From Vibrio agarilyticus (lineage in GTDB: Bacteria > Pseudomonadota > Gammaproteobacteria > Enterobacterales > Vibrionaceae), in NCBI RefSeq assembly GCF_012641465.1, contig NZ_JABAIK010000015.1, positions 39,426-103,425 on the forward strand: 64,000 bases of DNA, given 5' to 3'. Numbering within the stretch: position 1 is the stretch's first letter; every line of letters begins with the position of its first letter. Shown in pieces: positions 26,806-40,366 of the stretch. Both the position numbers and the translations under genes were made by a program. The notes under the pieces are model-generated. The model did not search any database and was not told where the DNA came from. It saw only the letters and a list, made by a program, of their open reading frames with translations.

Positions 26806-27345
26806 ATGGCATATTCAGTCAAACTCAAAGCGGGAGATGTGTTTCCGTCTTTAATGGCGACGCTGCTTGATAGTTCAACCGTGGTTCTTGGTCGACCTGA
26901 TGGCAAAGCGACGTGGCAGGCCGTATTTGTCTATCGAGGCAAGCATTGCCCTTTGTGTACCGAATACCTTAATGAGATTGAGCGCTTTTTACCGGCCTTT
27001 GAAGCGGCCGGGGTCGGTGTGATTGCCGTTTCTGCGGACGCAGAGCATCAATTAGCCGAACATATGGATAAACTGAATGTCAGTTTTCCGATTGCGTATG
27101 GCCTTACTGAAGATGAGTTAAAAACGCTCGGTGTTTACATTTCAACGCCACGTTCAGAGCTTGAAACCGACCACAATTTTGCTGAACCCGCTTTGTTTGT
27201 CGTGAATGATGAAGGCAATCTGCATGTGGTGGATTTGTCGAATAATCCGTATGTGCGCCCAGAACTCAATGCATTGACACGCGGTTTGGCTTGGATTCGC
27301 GATCCAAACAATCATTATCCGATTCGAGGCACACTCGATTACTAA
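26806..27345 (+). CDS. peroxiredoxin-like protein (AhpC/TSA, redoxin fold)
   Basis: 179 residues, GGAG 6 bases before the ATG. The thioredoxin-like domain has YRGKHCPLC with Cys48 and Cys51; the first Cys is in the peroxidatic position and the second makes a CxxC pair like that of atypical peroxiredoxins. IAVSADAEHQLAEHM and PRSELETDHNFAEPALFVV follow the AhpC/TSA pattern. It probably reduces peroxides in the cytoplasm. It is divergent from regulator 2 and not obviously part of sugar metabolism. Confidence 0.8.
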   Translation: MAYSVKLKAGDVFPSLMATLLDSSTVVLGRPDGKATWQAVFVYRGKHCPLCTEYLNEIERFLPAFEAAGVGVIAVSADAEHQLAEHMDKLNVSFPIAYGLTEDELKTLGVYISTPRSELETDHNFAEPALFVVNDEGNLHVVDLSNNPYVRPELNALTRGLAWIRDPNNHYPIRGTLDY

Positions 27346-27587
27346 TGACGTGTCAGTCATCGTTTAAGCGCCATTAGGCAACTATGTCATCGCCTAGAAT
27401 CACAATTTTGGGCGGTGACGTTTTAATTTATTTTTCCACAAGACATCAACACTCACTAACCAGTTTTACTCGCAAGCTTTACGCTGCTGGAAAACGGCAA
27501 TTCAATGAACCCTCGAATAAAATGTGTGACGCTGTGGTAAAGTGCGTTAGTATCACTTATGTTCACGAATAGCTAAGGAAGGGCAGT

Positions 27588-27914
27588 GTGAATTGGTTGT
27601 ATCTCGTCATAGCAATTGTCGCGGAAGTTATCGCGACAACGTCATTAAAAGCATCCGATGGATTTACGAAATTGCTGCCATCATTGATTGTGGTCGTCGG
27701 GTATGGATGCACTTTCTTTTTTCTCTCTTTGACGTTAAGAACCATTCCTCTTGGTGTGGCTTATGCGATTTGGTCAGGTGTTGGCGTTGCGTTAGTAACG
27801 GCGATTGCTTGGGTATTTTACGGACAAAAACTCGACTTAGCAGCCATGGTCGGTATCGGTTTGATTGTGGCGGGTGTAGTGGTGTTAAATGCCTTTTCGC
27901 GAGCGTCGGCATAA
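27588..27914 (+). CDS. SMR-family small multidrug efflux protein (EmrE/QacE type)
   Basis: 108 residues, GTG start with AAGGAAG upstream. Four membrane segments are evident (about 4-21, 33-52, 58-79, 85-104). Glu14 in [14 protein letters not shown] is the proton/drug-coupling residue of the family, and [11 protein letters not shown] is the conserved TM3 loop. Such proteins form antiparallel dimers that exchange cations for protons. It stands alone and is closed by a strong terminator. Confidence 0.92.
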   Translation: MNWLYLVIAIVAEVIATTSLKASDGFTKLLPSLIVVVGYGCTFFFLSLTLRTIPLGVAYAIWSGVGVALVTAIAWVFYGQKLDLAAMVGIGLIVAGVVVLNAFSRASA

Positions 27915-27916
27915 GA

Positions 27917-27957
27917 AGACAAAGGTACTTGGGTATAAGTACCTTTGTCTTATGTTT
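27917..27957 (+). terminator. terminator after SMR gene
   Basis: AGACAAAGGTACTT (27917-27930) and AAGTACCTTTGTCT (27937-27950) form a perfect 14-bp stem with a GGGTAT loop, followed by TATGTTTTTA. It also sits at the end of the small minus-strand gene at 27976-28203. Confidence 0.85.
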
Positions 27958-27975
27958 TTAATGGCCTGACGGGTA

Positions 27976-28203
27976 TTAGTTCTCTGATGGACAGAAAAAT
28001 TCCGCTCGCCATTCAAAGTGATTACTTTCACACATGGTTTGCAAAAGATCTTGCCCCGTCATTTGAGGAAAGACGTGACGAACCATCATCTCTTCTGCGT
28101 CTATTTGGCGTTTTTCATACGCGCGCACATGGGTAAAAGTGGAGTTCCGGTTTCTCGACAGCAGCGCCTTGCTTAGGCAAATTCCAAAATTATCGCGTTC
28201 CAT
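27976..28203 (-). CDS. small hypothetical protein, 75 residues
   Basis: ATG at 28203 has AAGGAA 7 bases upstream. The product begins MERDNFGICLSKALLS and ends EFFCPSEN. It has no membrane segment or signal peptide and I recognise no family. It converges on the SMR gene and shares its bidirectional hairpin. A real ribosome site and soluble-protein composition support it. Confidence 0.5.
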   Translation of the reverse strand: MERDNFGICLSKALLSRNRNSTFTHVRAYEKRQIDAEEMMVRHVFPQMTGQDLLQTMCESNHFEWRAEFFCPSEN

Positions 28204-28818
28204 GGTGAAGTTCCTTCTGATTCACCGAGTCTATTTTTGTTATTATTTTCGGTTAATGTTTTATTAAATGACACAATAAATATACAACCAAATATGACTA
28301 TTTGCGCGATTTTTAGCCAGTCTTTGTTTGATCTTGATCAGGTTATGGCCTGTTTGAGCTGCTAATAAAAATAAGGGCTTAGCAGAGTAATAAAGAGGCA
28401 AATACAGGTTCACAGTTTAATGTGAATACCCGTTTTTTTGCATTTTTATTTGTGACAGTGGTGCATGATGAGAGTGCATTGCGTGTCGTGTCATTCCGAT
28501 AATCAATATGACTTGGGTATAAAATATCACCAGTGAACGCAGCGTCGGTCACTTTCACCCAACCAAAATTGTAAATTTTCAAATTTATTTTATCGATTGC
28601 GCTATTGACTATTGATGTAGCACGTTGAGTCGTAGACAATACCAAAATTATTTGAATAGGGTGGATGCACACGCGCTATTCTGATGGGGTGATTATCGGT
28701 GCGAACTATTATATCGATAGCTGCAAACGATTTTCACTTTAAAGGTTAGGTTGTTACGGTGGGACACTCAGACAACCCCGTTCCTAGACAAGAAGTCCCG
28801 TGTTTTTAAGGAAAGATG
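28204..28818. other. intergenic region before zwf, no supported gene
   Basis: About 600 bp of AT-rich sequence. A 97-residue minus-strand frame (28379-28672) has no ribosome site and an unconvincing composition. The zwf promoter must lie in the last 150 bp, but I could not assign its -35/-10 boxes with confidence. Confidence 0.4.
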
Positions 28819-30321
28819 ATGGTCATTCCAGAAAATAGTAGCATCGTAATTTTTGGTGCTTCCGGCGATCTTACGTACCGTAAGCTCATTCCTGCGTTGT
28901 ACCATTTGTACGCTAATCAACAATTGCCAAACAATTTTGCCATTCTTGGTGTCAGCCGTACCGATTACAGTGATGAAAGCTATCGTTCAAAATTAAAGCG
29001 TTCTCTTGAAGAAATGGAGAAAACAGAGCCTGCTGTTCTCGACGCATTTATCGACCACCTACACTACCAAGCGATTGATACTTCCGACAGTGAAGACTAT
29101 GCGAAGCTGGCGACACGCTTGTCACAACTGGCAGACCAGTACCAATTTGAGCAACGCAACACGCTATTCTATCTAGCGACACCACCTAGTTTGTACAGCG
29201 TGATTCCACAAAGTTTGGCTTGCCATGGCTTAAATGATGAAGCGGACGGTTGGAAGCGTTTGATTGTTGAAAAGCCGTTCGGTTACGACTTGGCCTCAGC
29301 ACGCGAGCTTGATCTCGAGATCCATCGTCATTTCCAAGAACATCAGATCTACCGTATCGACCACTATCTTGGTAAAGAAACGGTGCAAAATTTATTGGTA
29401 TTTCGTTTTTCAAACGCCATGTTTGAACCTCTGTGGAATCGCAATTTCATTGATTATGTTGAAATTACCGGCGCGGAGTATCTCGGTGTCGAAGAGCGTG
29501 GTGGGTATTATGATGGCTCAGGTGCAGTGCGCGATATGTTCCAAAACCATCTATTGCAAGTGCTTGCGATGGTCGGTATGGAGCCACCTGCACAAATTAA
29601 CGCTGACTCAATGCGCGATGAAGTGGTGAAAGTGCTGCAGTGTTTAAAACCACTTGATGAAAGCGATCTACGAAATAACTTAGTGCTTGGTCAATACACC
29701 GCTTCGGAAGTTCGTGGCCAATCTTTACCCGGGTATCGAGAAGAGCACGGCGTAGCGGAAGACTCGCGCACCGAAACGTATGTGGGGCTGAAAGCTTACA
29801 TTAATAACTGGCGCTGGAATGGCGTGCCGTTTTACGTGCGCACTGGCAAGCGTATGCCGACGCGTGTTACGGAAGTAGTGATACACTTTAAAGGTACGCC
29901 ACACCCTGTCTTTGGCCAAAATGCACCAGAAAACAAACTCATTATTCGAATTCAGCCTGATGAAGGCATTCAGATGAGTTTTGGTCTTAAAGAGCCTGGC
30001 GCTGGTTTTCGTGCAAAGGAAGTGAAAATGAATTTTCATTACGCTTCGTTGCAAGAGACGCAGATGCTAACAGCTTATGAACGTTTATTGCTTGATGCAT
30101 TGAATGGTGACGCGACATTGTTTGCGCGTACAGACGCTGTCGAGGCGTGTTGGCAATTTGTTCAGCCAATCCTCGACTATAAACAAGATCCACAAGCACT
30201 GTTTGGATATGCTTGTGGCACATGGGGGCCTCAGGAGTCCGACCAGCTGCTTGAACGAGATGGTCGCGCGTGGCGTTTCCCTTGTAAGAACCTCACCGAT
30301 ACGGATTATTGCGAATTATGA
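28819..30321 (+). CDS. zwf: glucose-6-phosphate 1-dehydrogenase
   Basis: 500 residues. Two ATGs (28816 and 28819) follow AAGGAAAG; the second has better spacing. The NAD(P)-binding motif [12 protein letters not shown] is at residues 12-23, the active-site motif RIDHYLGKE at about 178-186 and the substrate region VEKPFGYD at about 153-160. It oxidises glucose-6-phosphate to 6-phosphogluconolactone with NADP, the first step of the oxidative pentose phosphate pathway. Its stop overlaps the pgl start by 4 bases, so zwf-pgl-gnd is an operon in pathway order. Confidence 0.98.
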   Translation: MVIPENSSIVIFGASGDLTYRKLIPALYHLYANQQLPNNFAILGVSRTDYSDESYRSKLKRSLEEMEKTEPAVLDAFIDHLHYQAIDTSDSEDYAKLATRLSQLADQYQFEQRNTLFYLATPPSLYSVIPQSLACHGLNDEADGWKRLIVEKPFGYDLASARELDLEIHRHFQEHQIYRIDHYLGKETVQNLLVFRFSNAMFEPLWNRNFIDYVEITGAEYLGVEERGGYYDGSGAVRDMFQNHLLQVLAMVGMEPPAQINADSMRDEVVKVLQCLKPLDESDLRNNLVLGQYTASEVRGQSLPGYREEHGVAEDSRTETYVGLKAYINNWRWNGVPFYVRTGKRMPTRVTEVVIHFKGTPHPVFGQNAPENKLIIRIQPDEGIQMSFGLKEPGAGFRAKEVKMNFHYASLQETQMLTAYERLLLDALNGDATLFARTDAVEACWQFVQPILDYKQDPQALFGYACGTWGPQESDQLLERDGRAWRFPCKNLTDTDYCEL

Positions 30322-31034
30322 TCAACCATAAAATTTTCCCTACTGCTGAATTGGTCGTCGAAAGTTTAGCCAACGATATGAAAGCCTTTAGCGAACTCGG
30401 GCGACCAATACACATTTCTCTTTCAGGCGGCAGCACGCCAAAAATGTTGTTTAAGCTTTTGGCACAAGAGCCTTACGCCAGCCAAATTCAATGGAATAAC
30501 CTGCACTTTTGGTGGGGAGATGAGCGCTGCGTGGCACCAAGTGACGCTGAAAGCAATTATGGTGAGGCAAACGAATTATTGTTTCGCCATGTCGCGATCC
30601 CTGAGCAAAATATTCACCGTATTCTTGGTGAAGCTGAGCCTGAGCTGGAAGTGAAACGTTTTGCCAAAGAGATGCAAGAGTGTATTCCTTTGGCAGATGG
30701 CACGCCGGTTTTTGATTGGATCTTGTTGGGCGTTGGGGCGGATGGCCACACGGCATCGTTGTTCCCAGAGCAAACTAATTATGATGACGCCAATTTGGCG
30801 GTCTTGGCGACTCAGCCACAAAGCGGTCAAATTCGCGTCTCTAAAACAGCGCGCGTGCTTGAGGCGGCAAAACGCATTAGCTATCTCGTGCTGGGCGCGG
30901 GTAAAGCGGACATTGTGTACGAAATTAATTCCACACCACCGGAAGCATTGCCATACCCTGCGGCGAAAATTCAAGCACGTAGTGGCTTAACTGAGTGGTA
31001 TTTAGATTTGGACGCGGCTGCGCGCATTGCGTAA
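30318..31034 (+). CDS. pgl: 6-phosphogluconolactonase
   Basis: ATG at 30318 overlaps the zwf stop as ATGA. The 238-residue product has the SugarP-isomerase/lactonase signatures [14 protein letters not shown] and [18 protein letters not shown] and later [13 protein letters not shown], which together identify DevB-type lactonases. It hydrolyses 6-phosphogluconolactone to 6-phosphogluconate. Confidence 0.96.
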   Translation: MINHKIFPTAELVVESLANDMKAFSELGRPIHISLSGGSTPKMLFKLLAQEPYASQIQWNNLHFWWGDERCVAPSDAESNYGEANELLFRHVAIPEQNIHRILGEAEPELEVKRFAKEMQECIPLADGTPVFDWILLGVGADGHTASLFPEQTNYDDANLAVLATQPQSGQIRVSKTARVLEAAKRISYLVLGAGKADIVYEINSTPPEALPYPAAKIQARSGLTEWYLDLDAAARIA

Positions 31035-31101
31035 CACGCAGTCTCGTTAGCGGAGCAGCCGGTGCGCTGCCCGCACTTAACCTCACATTTGGAGAATAAT
31101 A

Positions 31102-32550
31102 ATGAAAGGTGATATCGGTGTAATTGGCCTTGCGGTTATGGGTCAGAACCTTATCCTTAACATGAACGATCATGGCTTTAAAGTCGTGGCTTACAACCGC
31201 ACGACAGCAAAGGTGGATGAGTTCCTCGAAGGTCCTGCAAAAGACACCAACATCATTGGCGCGTATTCCCTTGAAGATTTAGTGGCGAAGTTAGAAGCCC
31301 CACGCAAAGTGATGCTAATGGTGCGTGCAGGTGATGTGGTTGATACCTTCATTGACGCATTGGTACCACTTCTTTCAGAAGGTGACATCATTATTGATGG
31401 CGGTAACACCAATTATCCTGATACCAACCGTCGTGTTGCGGCTTTGCGTGAAAAGGGCATTCATTTTATTGGTACTGGCGTATCAGGTGGTGAAGAGGGT
31501 GCTCGTTTTGGTCCATCTATCATGCCTGGTGGCGCGGCAGAAGCGTGGCCTGCAGTGAAACCGATTTTCCAAGCGATTGCAGCGAAAACCGATGCAGGTG
31601 AGCCGTGTTGTGATTGGGTGGGCAACGATGGTGCAGGTCACTTCGTAAAAATGGTCCATAACGGCATCGAATATGGCGACATGCAGCTTATCACTGAAGC
31701 GTACCAGTTCATGAAAGATGGATTGGGTATGAGCGCAGATGAGATGCAAGCTGTGTTTGCTCAGTGGAACACCACCGAGCTCGATAGTTACTTGGTTGAG
31801 ATCACGGCAGACATTCTTGGTTATAAAGATGAGAATGGCGAAGCTCTAGTGGAGAAGATCCTTGATACTGCAGGCCAAAAAGGTACTGGTAAATGGACGG
31901 GTATCAATGCGCTAGATTTGGGTATTCCTTTAACGTTGATTTCTGAGTCTGTATTTGCGCGTTGCCTTTCTGCGCTGAAGGACCAACGTGTTGCGGCGGA
32001 GCAAGCGTTTGGTAAAACGATCGCGCCAGTGGAAGGGGACAAACAAGAGTGGGTTGATGCACTACGCCAAGCGCTATTGGCATCAAAAATCATCTCTTAC
32101 GCTCAAGGTTTCATGCTGATGCGTGAAGCGTCAAACGAAAATGGCTGGGATCTCAACTACGGTAACGTTGCGCTAATGTGGCGTGGTGGCTGTATTATTC
32201 GTTCAGCGTTCCTTGGTAATATTCGCGACGCATTTGATACCAACCCGAACCTAGCGTTCTTGGGCTCAGACGACTACTTCAAAACGATTTTGATTAACAG
32301 CATGAGTGCGTGGCGTAAAGTTGCAGCAAAATCTCTAGAAGCGGGTATTCCAATGCCGTGTACCACGTCTGCGCTGACTTTCCTTGATGGTTACACCACA
32401 GCGCGCTTGCCAGCAAACTTGCTGCAAGCACAGCGAGATTACTTCGGCGCGCATACTTATGAGCGTATTGACCGTCCACGTGGTGAATTCTTCCATACTA
32501 ACTGGACAGGAACTGGCGGTAATACAGCATCGACCACTTACGATGTGTAA
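31102..32550 (+). CDS. gnd: 6-phosphogluconate dehydrogenase (decarboxylating)
   Basis: 482 residues, GGAG 8 bases before the ATG. The dinucleotide-binding start is GVIGLAVMGQNLILNM; GVSGGEEGARFGPSIMPGG and the substrate motif FVKMVHNGIEYGDMQ with the catalytic Lys are intact, and the C-terminal RDYFGAHTYER matches the family. It converts 6-phosphogluconate to ribulose-5-phosphate with NADP reduction. The 67-bp gap to pgl carries no terminator. Confidence 0.98.
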   Translation: MKGDIGVIGLAVMGQNLILNMNDHGFKVVAYNRTTAKVDEFLEGPAKDTNIIGAYSLEDLVAKLEAPRKVMLMVRAGDVVDTFIDALVPLLSEGDIIIDGGNTNYPDTNRRVAALREKGIHFIGTGVSGGEEGARFGPSIMPGGAAEAWPAVKPIFQAIAAKTDAGEPCCDWVGNDGAGHFVKMVHNGIEYGDMQLITEAYQFMKDGLGMSADEMQAVFAQWNTTELDSYLVEITADILGYKDENGEALVEKILDTAGQKGTGKWTGINALDLGIPLTLISESVFARCLSALKDQRVAAEQAFGKTIAPVEGDKQEWVDALRQALLASKIISYAQGFMLMREASNENGWDLNYGNVALMWRGGCIIRSAFLGNIRDAFDTNPNLAFLGSDDYFKTILINSMSAWRKVAAKSLEAGIPMPCTTSALTFLDGYTTARLPANLLQAQRDYFGAHTYERIDRPRGEFFHTNWTGTGGNTASTTYDV

Positions 32551-32578
32551 TTAGCACGATGTAGTGTTTCTCCATATC

Positions 32579-32607
32579 AAGAGGATGCAAATAGGCATCC
32601 TCTTTTA
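32579..32607 (+). terminator. terminator of the zwf-pgl-gnd operon
   Basis: AAGAGGATGC (32579-32588) pairs with GCATCCTCTT (32595-32604) and is followed by TTACTTTATT. It is 28 bp after the gnd stop. Confidence 0.85.
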
Positions 32608-32690
32608 CTTTATTGTCAATTCTTCACCTTAAAATCACTTCATTATATGATGCGCAATTCAATTAAATCATTTATGGATGACCTTTCCCT

Positions 32691-33146
32691 GTGAAAATTA
32701 TTATCGACGACCTCTCTGGTGGTGACGTGATACAGCTACTGGAAGAGCACTTGGCCGACATGTACGCGGTGTCTCCACCAGAAAGTGTTCATGCATTGGA
32801 TATTGTCAGTCTTAAAGCGCCTGAAATTACATTTTTCAGCGGTTGGGAGAATGAACAATTGCAAGGATGTGTGGCACTCAAAACGCTTACATCTGATCAC
32901 GTGGAGTTAAAGTCAATGCGGACCACTCGAGCTGCACGAGGAAAAGGCGTTGCTAAGCAACTTCTTACTCACGCCTTGAATGCTGCGCAAGCAAATGGCT
33001 TTACTACAGTCAGTTTGGAAACAGGCGCTGAAGACTATTTCATTCCTGCGCGGAAATTGTATGAAAAATTTGGTTTTTCATACTGCGCTCCTTTTGCTCA
33101 GTATATTGACGATCCCAATAGCCGTTTCATGACTAAATGTTTGTGA
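32691..33146 (+). CDS. GNAT-family N-acetyltransferase
   Basis: 151 residues starting with GTG at 32691 (MKIIIDDLSGGDV); ATGs just upstream are out of frame. The acetyl-CoA-binding motif A is seen as TTRAARGKGVAKQLLTHALNAA (cut here: core RAARGKGVAKQLL, about 82-94). LYEKFGFSYCAPFAQY near the end is the usual C-terminal GNAT pattern. Substrate unknown. It is a single gene between the gnd terminator and a broken gene. Confidence 0.85.
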   Translation: MKIIIDDLSGGDVIQLLEEHLADMYAVSPPESVHALDIVSLKAPEITFFSGWENEQLQGCVALKTLTSDHVELKSMRTTRAARGKGVAKQLLTHALNAAQANGFTTVSLETGAEDYFIPARKLYEKFGFSYCAPFAQYIDDPNSRFMTKCL

Positions 33147-33174
33147 GTTAAAAGGTCAATATTCTTTCTACTAA

Positions 33175-33645
33175 TGCGGTTATCCAAGACAGGTAAAGCA
33201 TAGCGCAGCCAACGGGGTAACATCAGAACTCATCGCCGAAGAGGGGCGTGGCCAGATAGCAGCAGTGACTTTTGTGGGTAATAATACGACAGCGCCGTTA
33301 GAAGGGCAGTTCGCAGCCAACCTTTCACAATATGCTGGTGGAACGATAGAGTTCGATCTTAAAGTGGATGCCAACCCTGGTGGTAAAGTGTTCGTTGCCC
33401 TTTCATGTGGCTATCCGTGTGGCACTGCGGACTATGAGATCACCTCACAGCTTACAGACGCCACGGGCTGGAATCGTATCAGTATTGATTTAGATACGAT
33501 TACCGCAACACCAAAGCAAAGTGGTGTGCCGTTTAATCTAAATAGTGTCACTCAACCATTGATTATTTTACCCGCTTGGGGCGAACAGCAAAAAGGGACG
33601 ATATTTAAGCTCGACAATATTCGTTATTTACCAAAGGCGTTATAG
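33175..33645 (+). pseudogene. 5'-truncated carbohydrate-binding module remnant
   Basis: The frame is open from a stop at 33172 to 33645, has no plausible start or ribosome site, and reads into a jelly-roll-like sequence (GGTIEFDLKVDANPGG, GWNRISIDLDTI, GTIFKLDNIRYLP). The C-terminal KLDNIRY ending is typical of binding modules of secreted glycosidases, similar to those of the GH16 enzyme and lipoproteins at 1-10 kb. The rest of the protein is missing, so this looks like the tail of a lost lipoprotein or glucanase. A frame start at GTG 33265 is possible but would truncate the module. Confidence 0.6.
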
Positions 33646-33652
33646 AGGGTCA

Positions 33653-33740
33653 TGATGCTCACCTGCGTGAGCATCAAAGTGAACATCAGCCGTTCATCAT
33701 TTTGATGACACTCAGCCCAGCCATGTGGGCTGAGTTTTTT
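33653..33740. terminator. two stem-loops, the second a terminator
   Basis: TGATGCTCAC (33653-33662) pairs with GTGAGCATCA (33667-33676) without a T-run. Next, CTCAGCCCA (33711-33719) pairs with TGGGCTGAG (33726-33734) and is followed by TTTTTTTAT, a plain plus-strand terminator. It also separates the remnant from the convergent regulator gene. Confidence 0.8.
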
Positions 33741-33773
33741 TATCTCAATGGCCAACTTATAATTTTATATCAC

Positions 33774-34790
33774 CTATCGCAGGGTTGCCACTGAGGCGCG
33801 GCGTACCAAAATGGGCATATAAAGACGCTGCTCGGTGGTTGAGTTTGTAACCTTGTGCGAATCGCCATTGGCCAGCTCGAGCGCCAGTTTTACCGCTTGA
33901 CTTGCCATGACTTGAATGGGATAGCGTACAGTGGTGAGGCGTGGATAAATAAAGCGGGCGATATGACCATCATCAAAACCAATGACCGAAATGTCTTCTG
34001 GAATTTGGCGGCTATTTTCTTGTAACAGCGCCATGCAGCCTGCGGCCATATAGTCGTTGTATGTGGCGACTGCGGTAATGGGGGTATTTTTCGATAACTG
34101 GTTCACCATGGCAGACTCACCGCCCATTTCATCTGGCTCACCAAATTCAATATAGTCGTCACACACTTCAATACCATTATCGATAAGCGCTTGCTTGTAA
34201 CCGGCGAGGCGATCATGGGCGTCATCGATATCATGTGATGAACAAAGATAGGCGATGTGACGATGACCGTGGCGAATTAAATGCTCGGTCGCCAAATAAG
34301 CGCCGTGGTGATTATCGAGCGCGACACAGCGTTCGGCAATTTGCGGCACCACGCGGTTGATAACCACCATGCCGGGCACTTCATCGGCCAATTGGACTAA
34401 CTCTTCATCGCTCATGCCCTTGGTATGCAACACTAATGATTCACAGCGGCTGTTAATTAACAAGTTAATCGCATTTCGCTCTTTTTGCGCGTCGTGATAC
34501 CCATTGCCTATCAGAAGCTGCTTTTCCAGATCCGCCGCCACATTATCAATGGCTTTCACCATAGTGCCAAAAAAGGGCGCAGAGACATCGTTGACTAAAA
34601 CACCGATGGTATTGGACGATTTACTGACCAAGGCGCGCGCGTTGGCATTAGGGCGGTAACCGAGTTTTTCCATTGCCTGTTTCACTGCAATAGTGGCAGC
34701 TTCACTGGTGTGAGGTGCGTTATTAATCACACGAGAGGTGGTGGCGATAGACACGCCAGCTTCCTTGGCAACATCCTTGATAGTGGTCAT
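33774..34790 (-). CDS. GalR/GalS-like LacI-family repressor
   Basis: 338 residues. The helix-turn-helix TTIKDVAKEAGVSIATTS is followed by RPNANARALVS and an effector domain with PFFGTMVKAIDNVA, GYHDAQKERNAINLLI, VLHTKGMSDEEL, PGMVVINRVVP and the C-terminus MPILVRRASVAT. These runs match Escherichia coli GalS/GalR closely. It should repress galactoside genes and be released by galactose. It is downstream of lacZ on the same strand. The four TGGAAACGTTTCCA-type sites in this region are the probable targets. Confidence 0.9.
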   Translation of the reverse strand: MTTIKDVAKEAGVSIATTSRVINNAPHTSEAATIAVKQAMEKLGYRPNANARALVSKSSNTIGVLVNDVSAPFFGTMVKAIDNVAADLEKQLLIGNGYHDAQKERNAINLLINSRCESLVLHTKGMSDEELVQLADEVPGMVVINRVVPQIAERCVALDNHHGAYLATEHLIRHGHRHIAYLCSSHDIDDAHDRLAGYKQALIDNGIEVCDDYIEFGEPDEMGGESAMVNQLSKNTPITAVATYNDYMAAGCMALLQENSRQIPEDISVIGFDDGHIARFIYPRLTTVRYPIQVMASQAVKLALELANGDSHKVTNSTTEQRLYMPILVRRASVATLR

Positions 34791-34906
34791 AGCGAAGAGG
34801 TAACGAGTGGCTTTGAATTCAGTTAGTTAATACTAGGGGAGATGAAAACACAAGTGAAAGCAGGCCATATGCTGCGCTAGGTCAAAGAGTCTTTTAAATT
34901 GGAGTT

Positions 34907-34931
34907 AACGCCTCGTTAAGTACGAGGCGTT
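34907..34931 (-). terminator. hairpin after lacZ
   Basis: AACGCCTCGT (34907-34916) pairs with ACGAGGCGTT (34922-34931) in the 159-bp gap between lacZ and the repressor gene. There is no T-run on the minus strand, so termination may be partial and the repressor could be partly co-transcribed with lacZ. Confidence 0.5.
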
Positions 34932-34949
34932 GTTAGGTATTACGGTGGA

Positions 34950-38385
<3,436 letters not shown>

Positions 38386-38474
38386 ACCCAAGTGACCCTA
38401 TTTAAAGTAACTTAGGTATACAGTCAAAAGGGAAGGTATATCACCCTCCCTAAATTGACGTTAGCTAAGCGGGA

Positions 38475-39728
<1,254 letters not shown>

Positions 39729-39780
39729 TTAAATGTTATTTTTGTGTGAGTCCTAACTCGCCTGCAGTGTAAAGAAAATC

Positions 39781-39794
39781 TGGAAACGTTTCCA
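39781..39794. promoter_or_regulatory. GalR-type operator before the porin gene
   Basis: TGGAAACGTTTCCA is a perfect 14-bp palindrome 65 bp upstream of the porin ATG. It fits the GalR/LacI-family consensus with a central CG. A possible CRP site, CGTGA-TCGAGA-TCGCT at 39843-39858, lies just above it but has three mismatches. Confidence 0.82.
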
Positions 39795-39924
39795 AATCAA
39801 AATTTGTTATTTTGAGGGTTTCATCAATAATTTGAAGTTATGCGTGATCGAGATCGCTAAATTGACGCAATTTGGGCCACAGGCGAGAGAATTAAGGGCT
39901 GAAAGAGGGCAAGATGAAGCACGA

Positions 39925-40053
39925 AAAGAAAAAGGCTTCGCCAATCATGAGCGAAGCCTTTGAGTCAAGGAAGTAAGTAGAATTAGATAAACGCATTGTT
40001 TTATCAGGATTTTTTCAACTTCTTGAAGGGATATTGAGTTAGGACCTACAAGA
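39925..40053 (-). ncRNA. candidate small RNA in the porin / alpha-galactosidase intergenic region
   Basis: A minus-strand terminator is formed by AAAGGCTTCGC (39931-39941) and GCGAAGCCTTT (39951-39961), followed on the minus strand by TTTTCTTTTCG, yet no gene lies upstream of it. A perfect minus-strand -10 box TATAAT occupies 40060-40065; the -35 is poor. Together they would give a transcript of about 125 nt. The hairpin could alternatively be a plus-strand structure. No known small RNA family was recognised. Confidence 0.35.
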
Positions 40054-40283
40054 CACTTCATTATAAACTCGAGAGCTTAAGAATACGGCGCTGATGCGGT
40101 GACTGCAAGAGGTAGGAATGCTGTTTGAAGTAATAATAAACAGCCAATATAACACATTGAAATAATAAGTGTTTTTTATTTCAACGACGGTGAGTTTTGC
40201 ACTGTAACGAGGCGTCAATCAACAAGTGCTGACAGCAAAAACTGAATCAAAATGTGTGATAGCGCACGGTTTTCTATAAATTC

Positions 40284-40297
40284 TGGAAACGTTTTCA
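40284..40297. promoter_or_regulatory. GalR-type operator before alpha-galactosidase gene
   Basis: TGGAAACGTTTTCA, one base from the perfect palindrome, is 70 bp before the alpha-galactosidase start. TGTGATAGCGCACG at 40254-40267 resembles part of a CRP site. The rest of 39717-40366 holds only the candidate RNA. Confidence 0.75.
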
Positions 40298-40366
40298 TGA
40301 GTTTGCGGTAGCTCACAGATTTTTTCGCACACTGATATATTATTCAGCGCAATTTTCCAATCACCG

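Noticed and set aside
28379-28672. 97-residue minus-strand frame before zwf
   Set aside because: No ribosome site, low-complexity AT-rich composition and no recognisable protein features.
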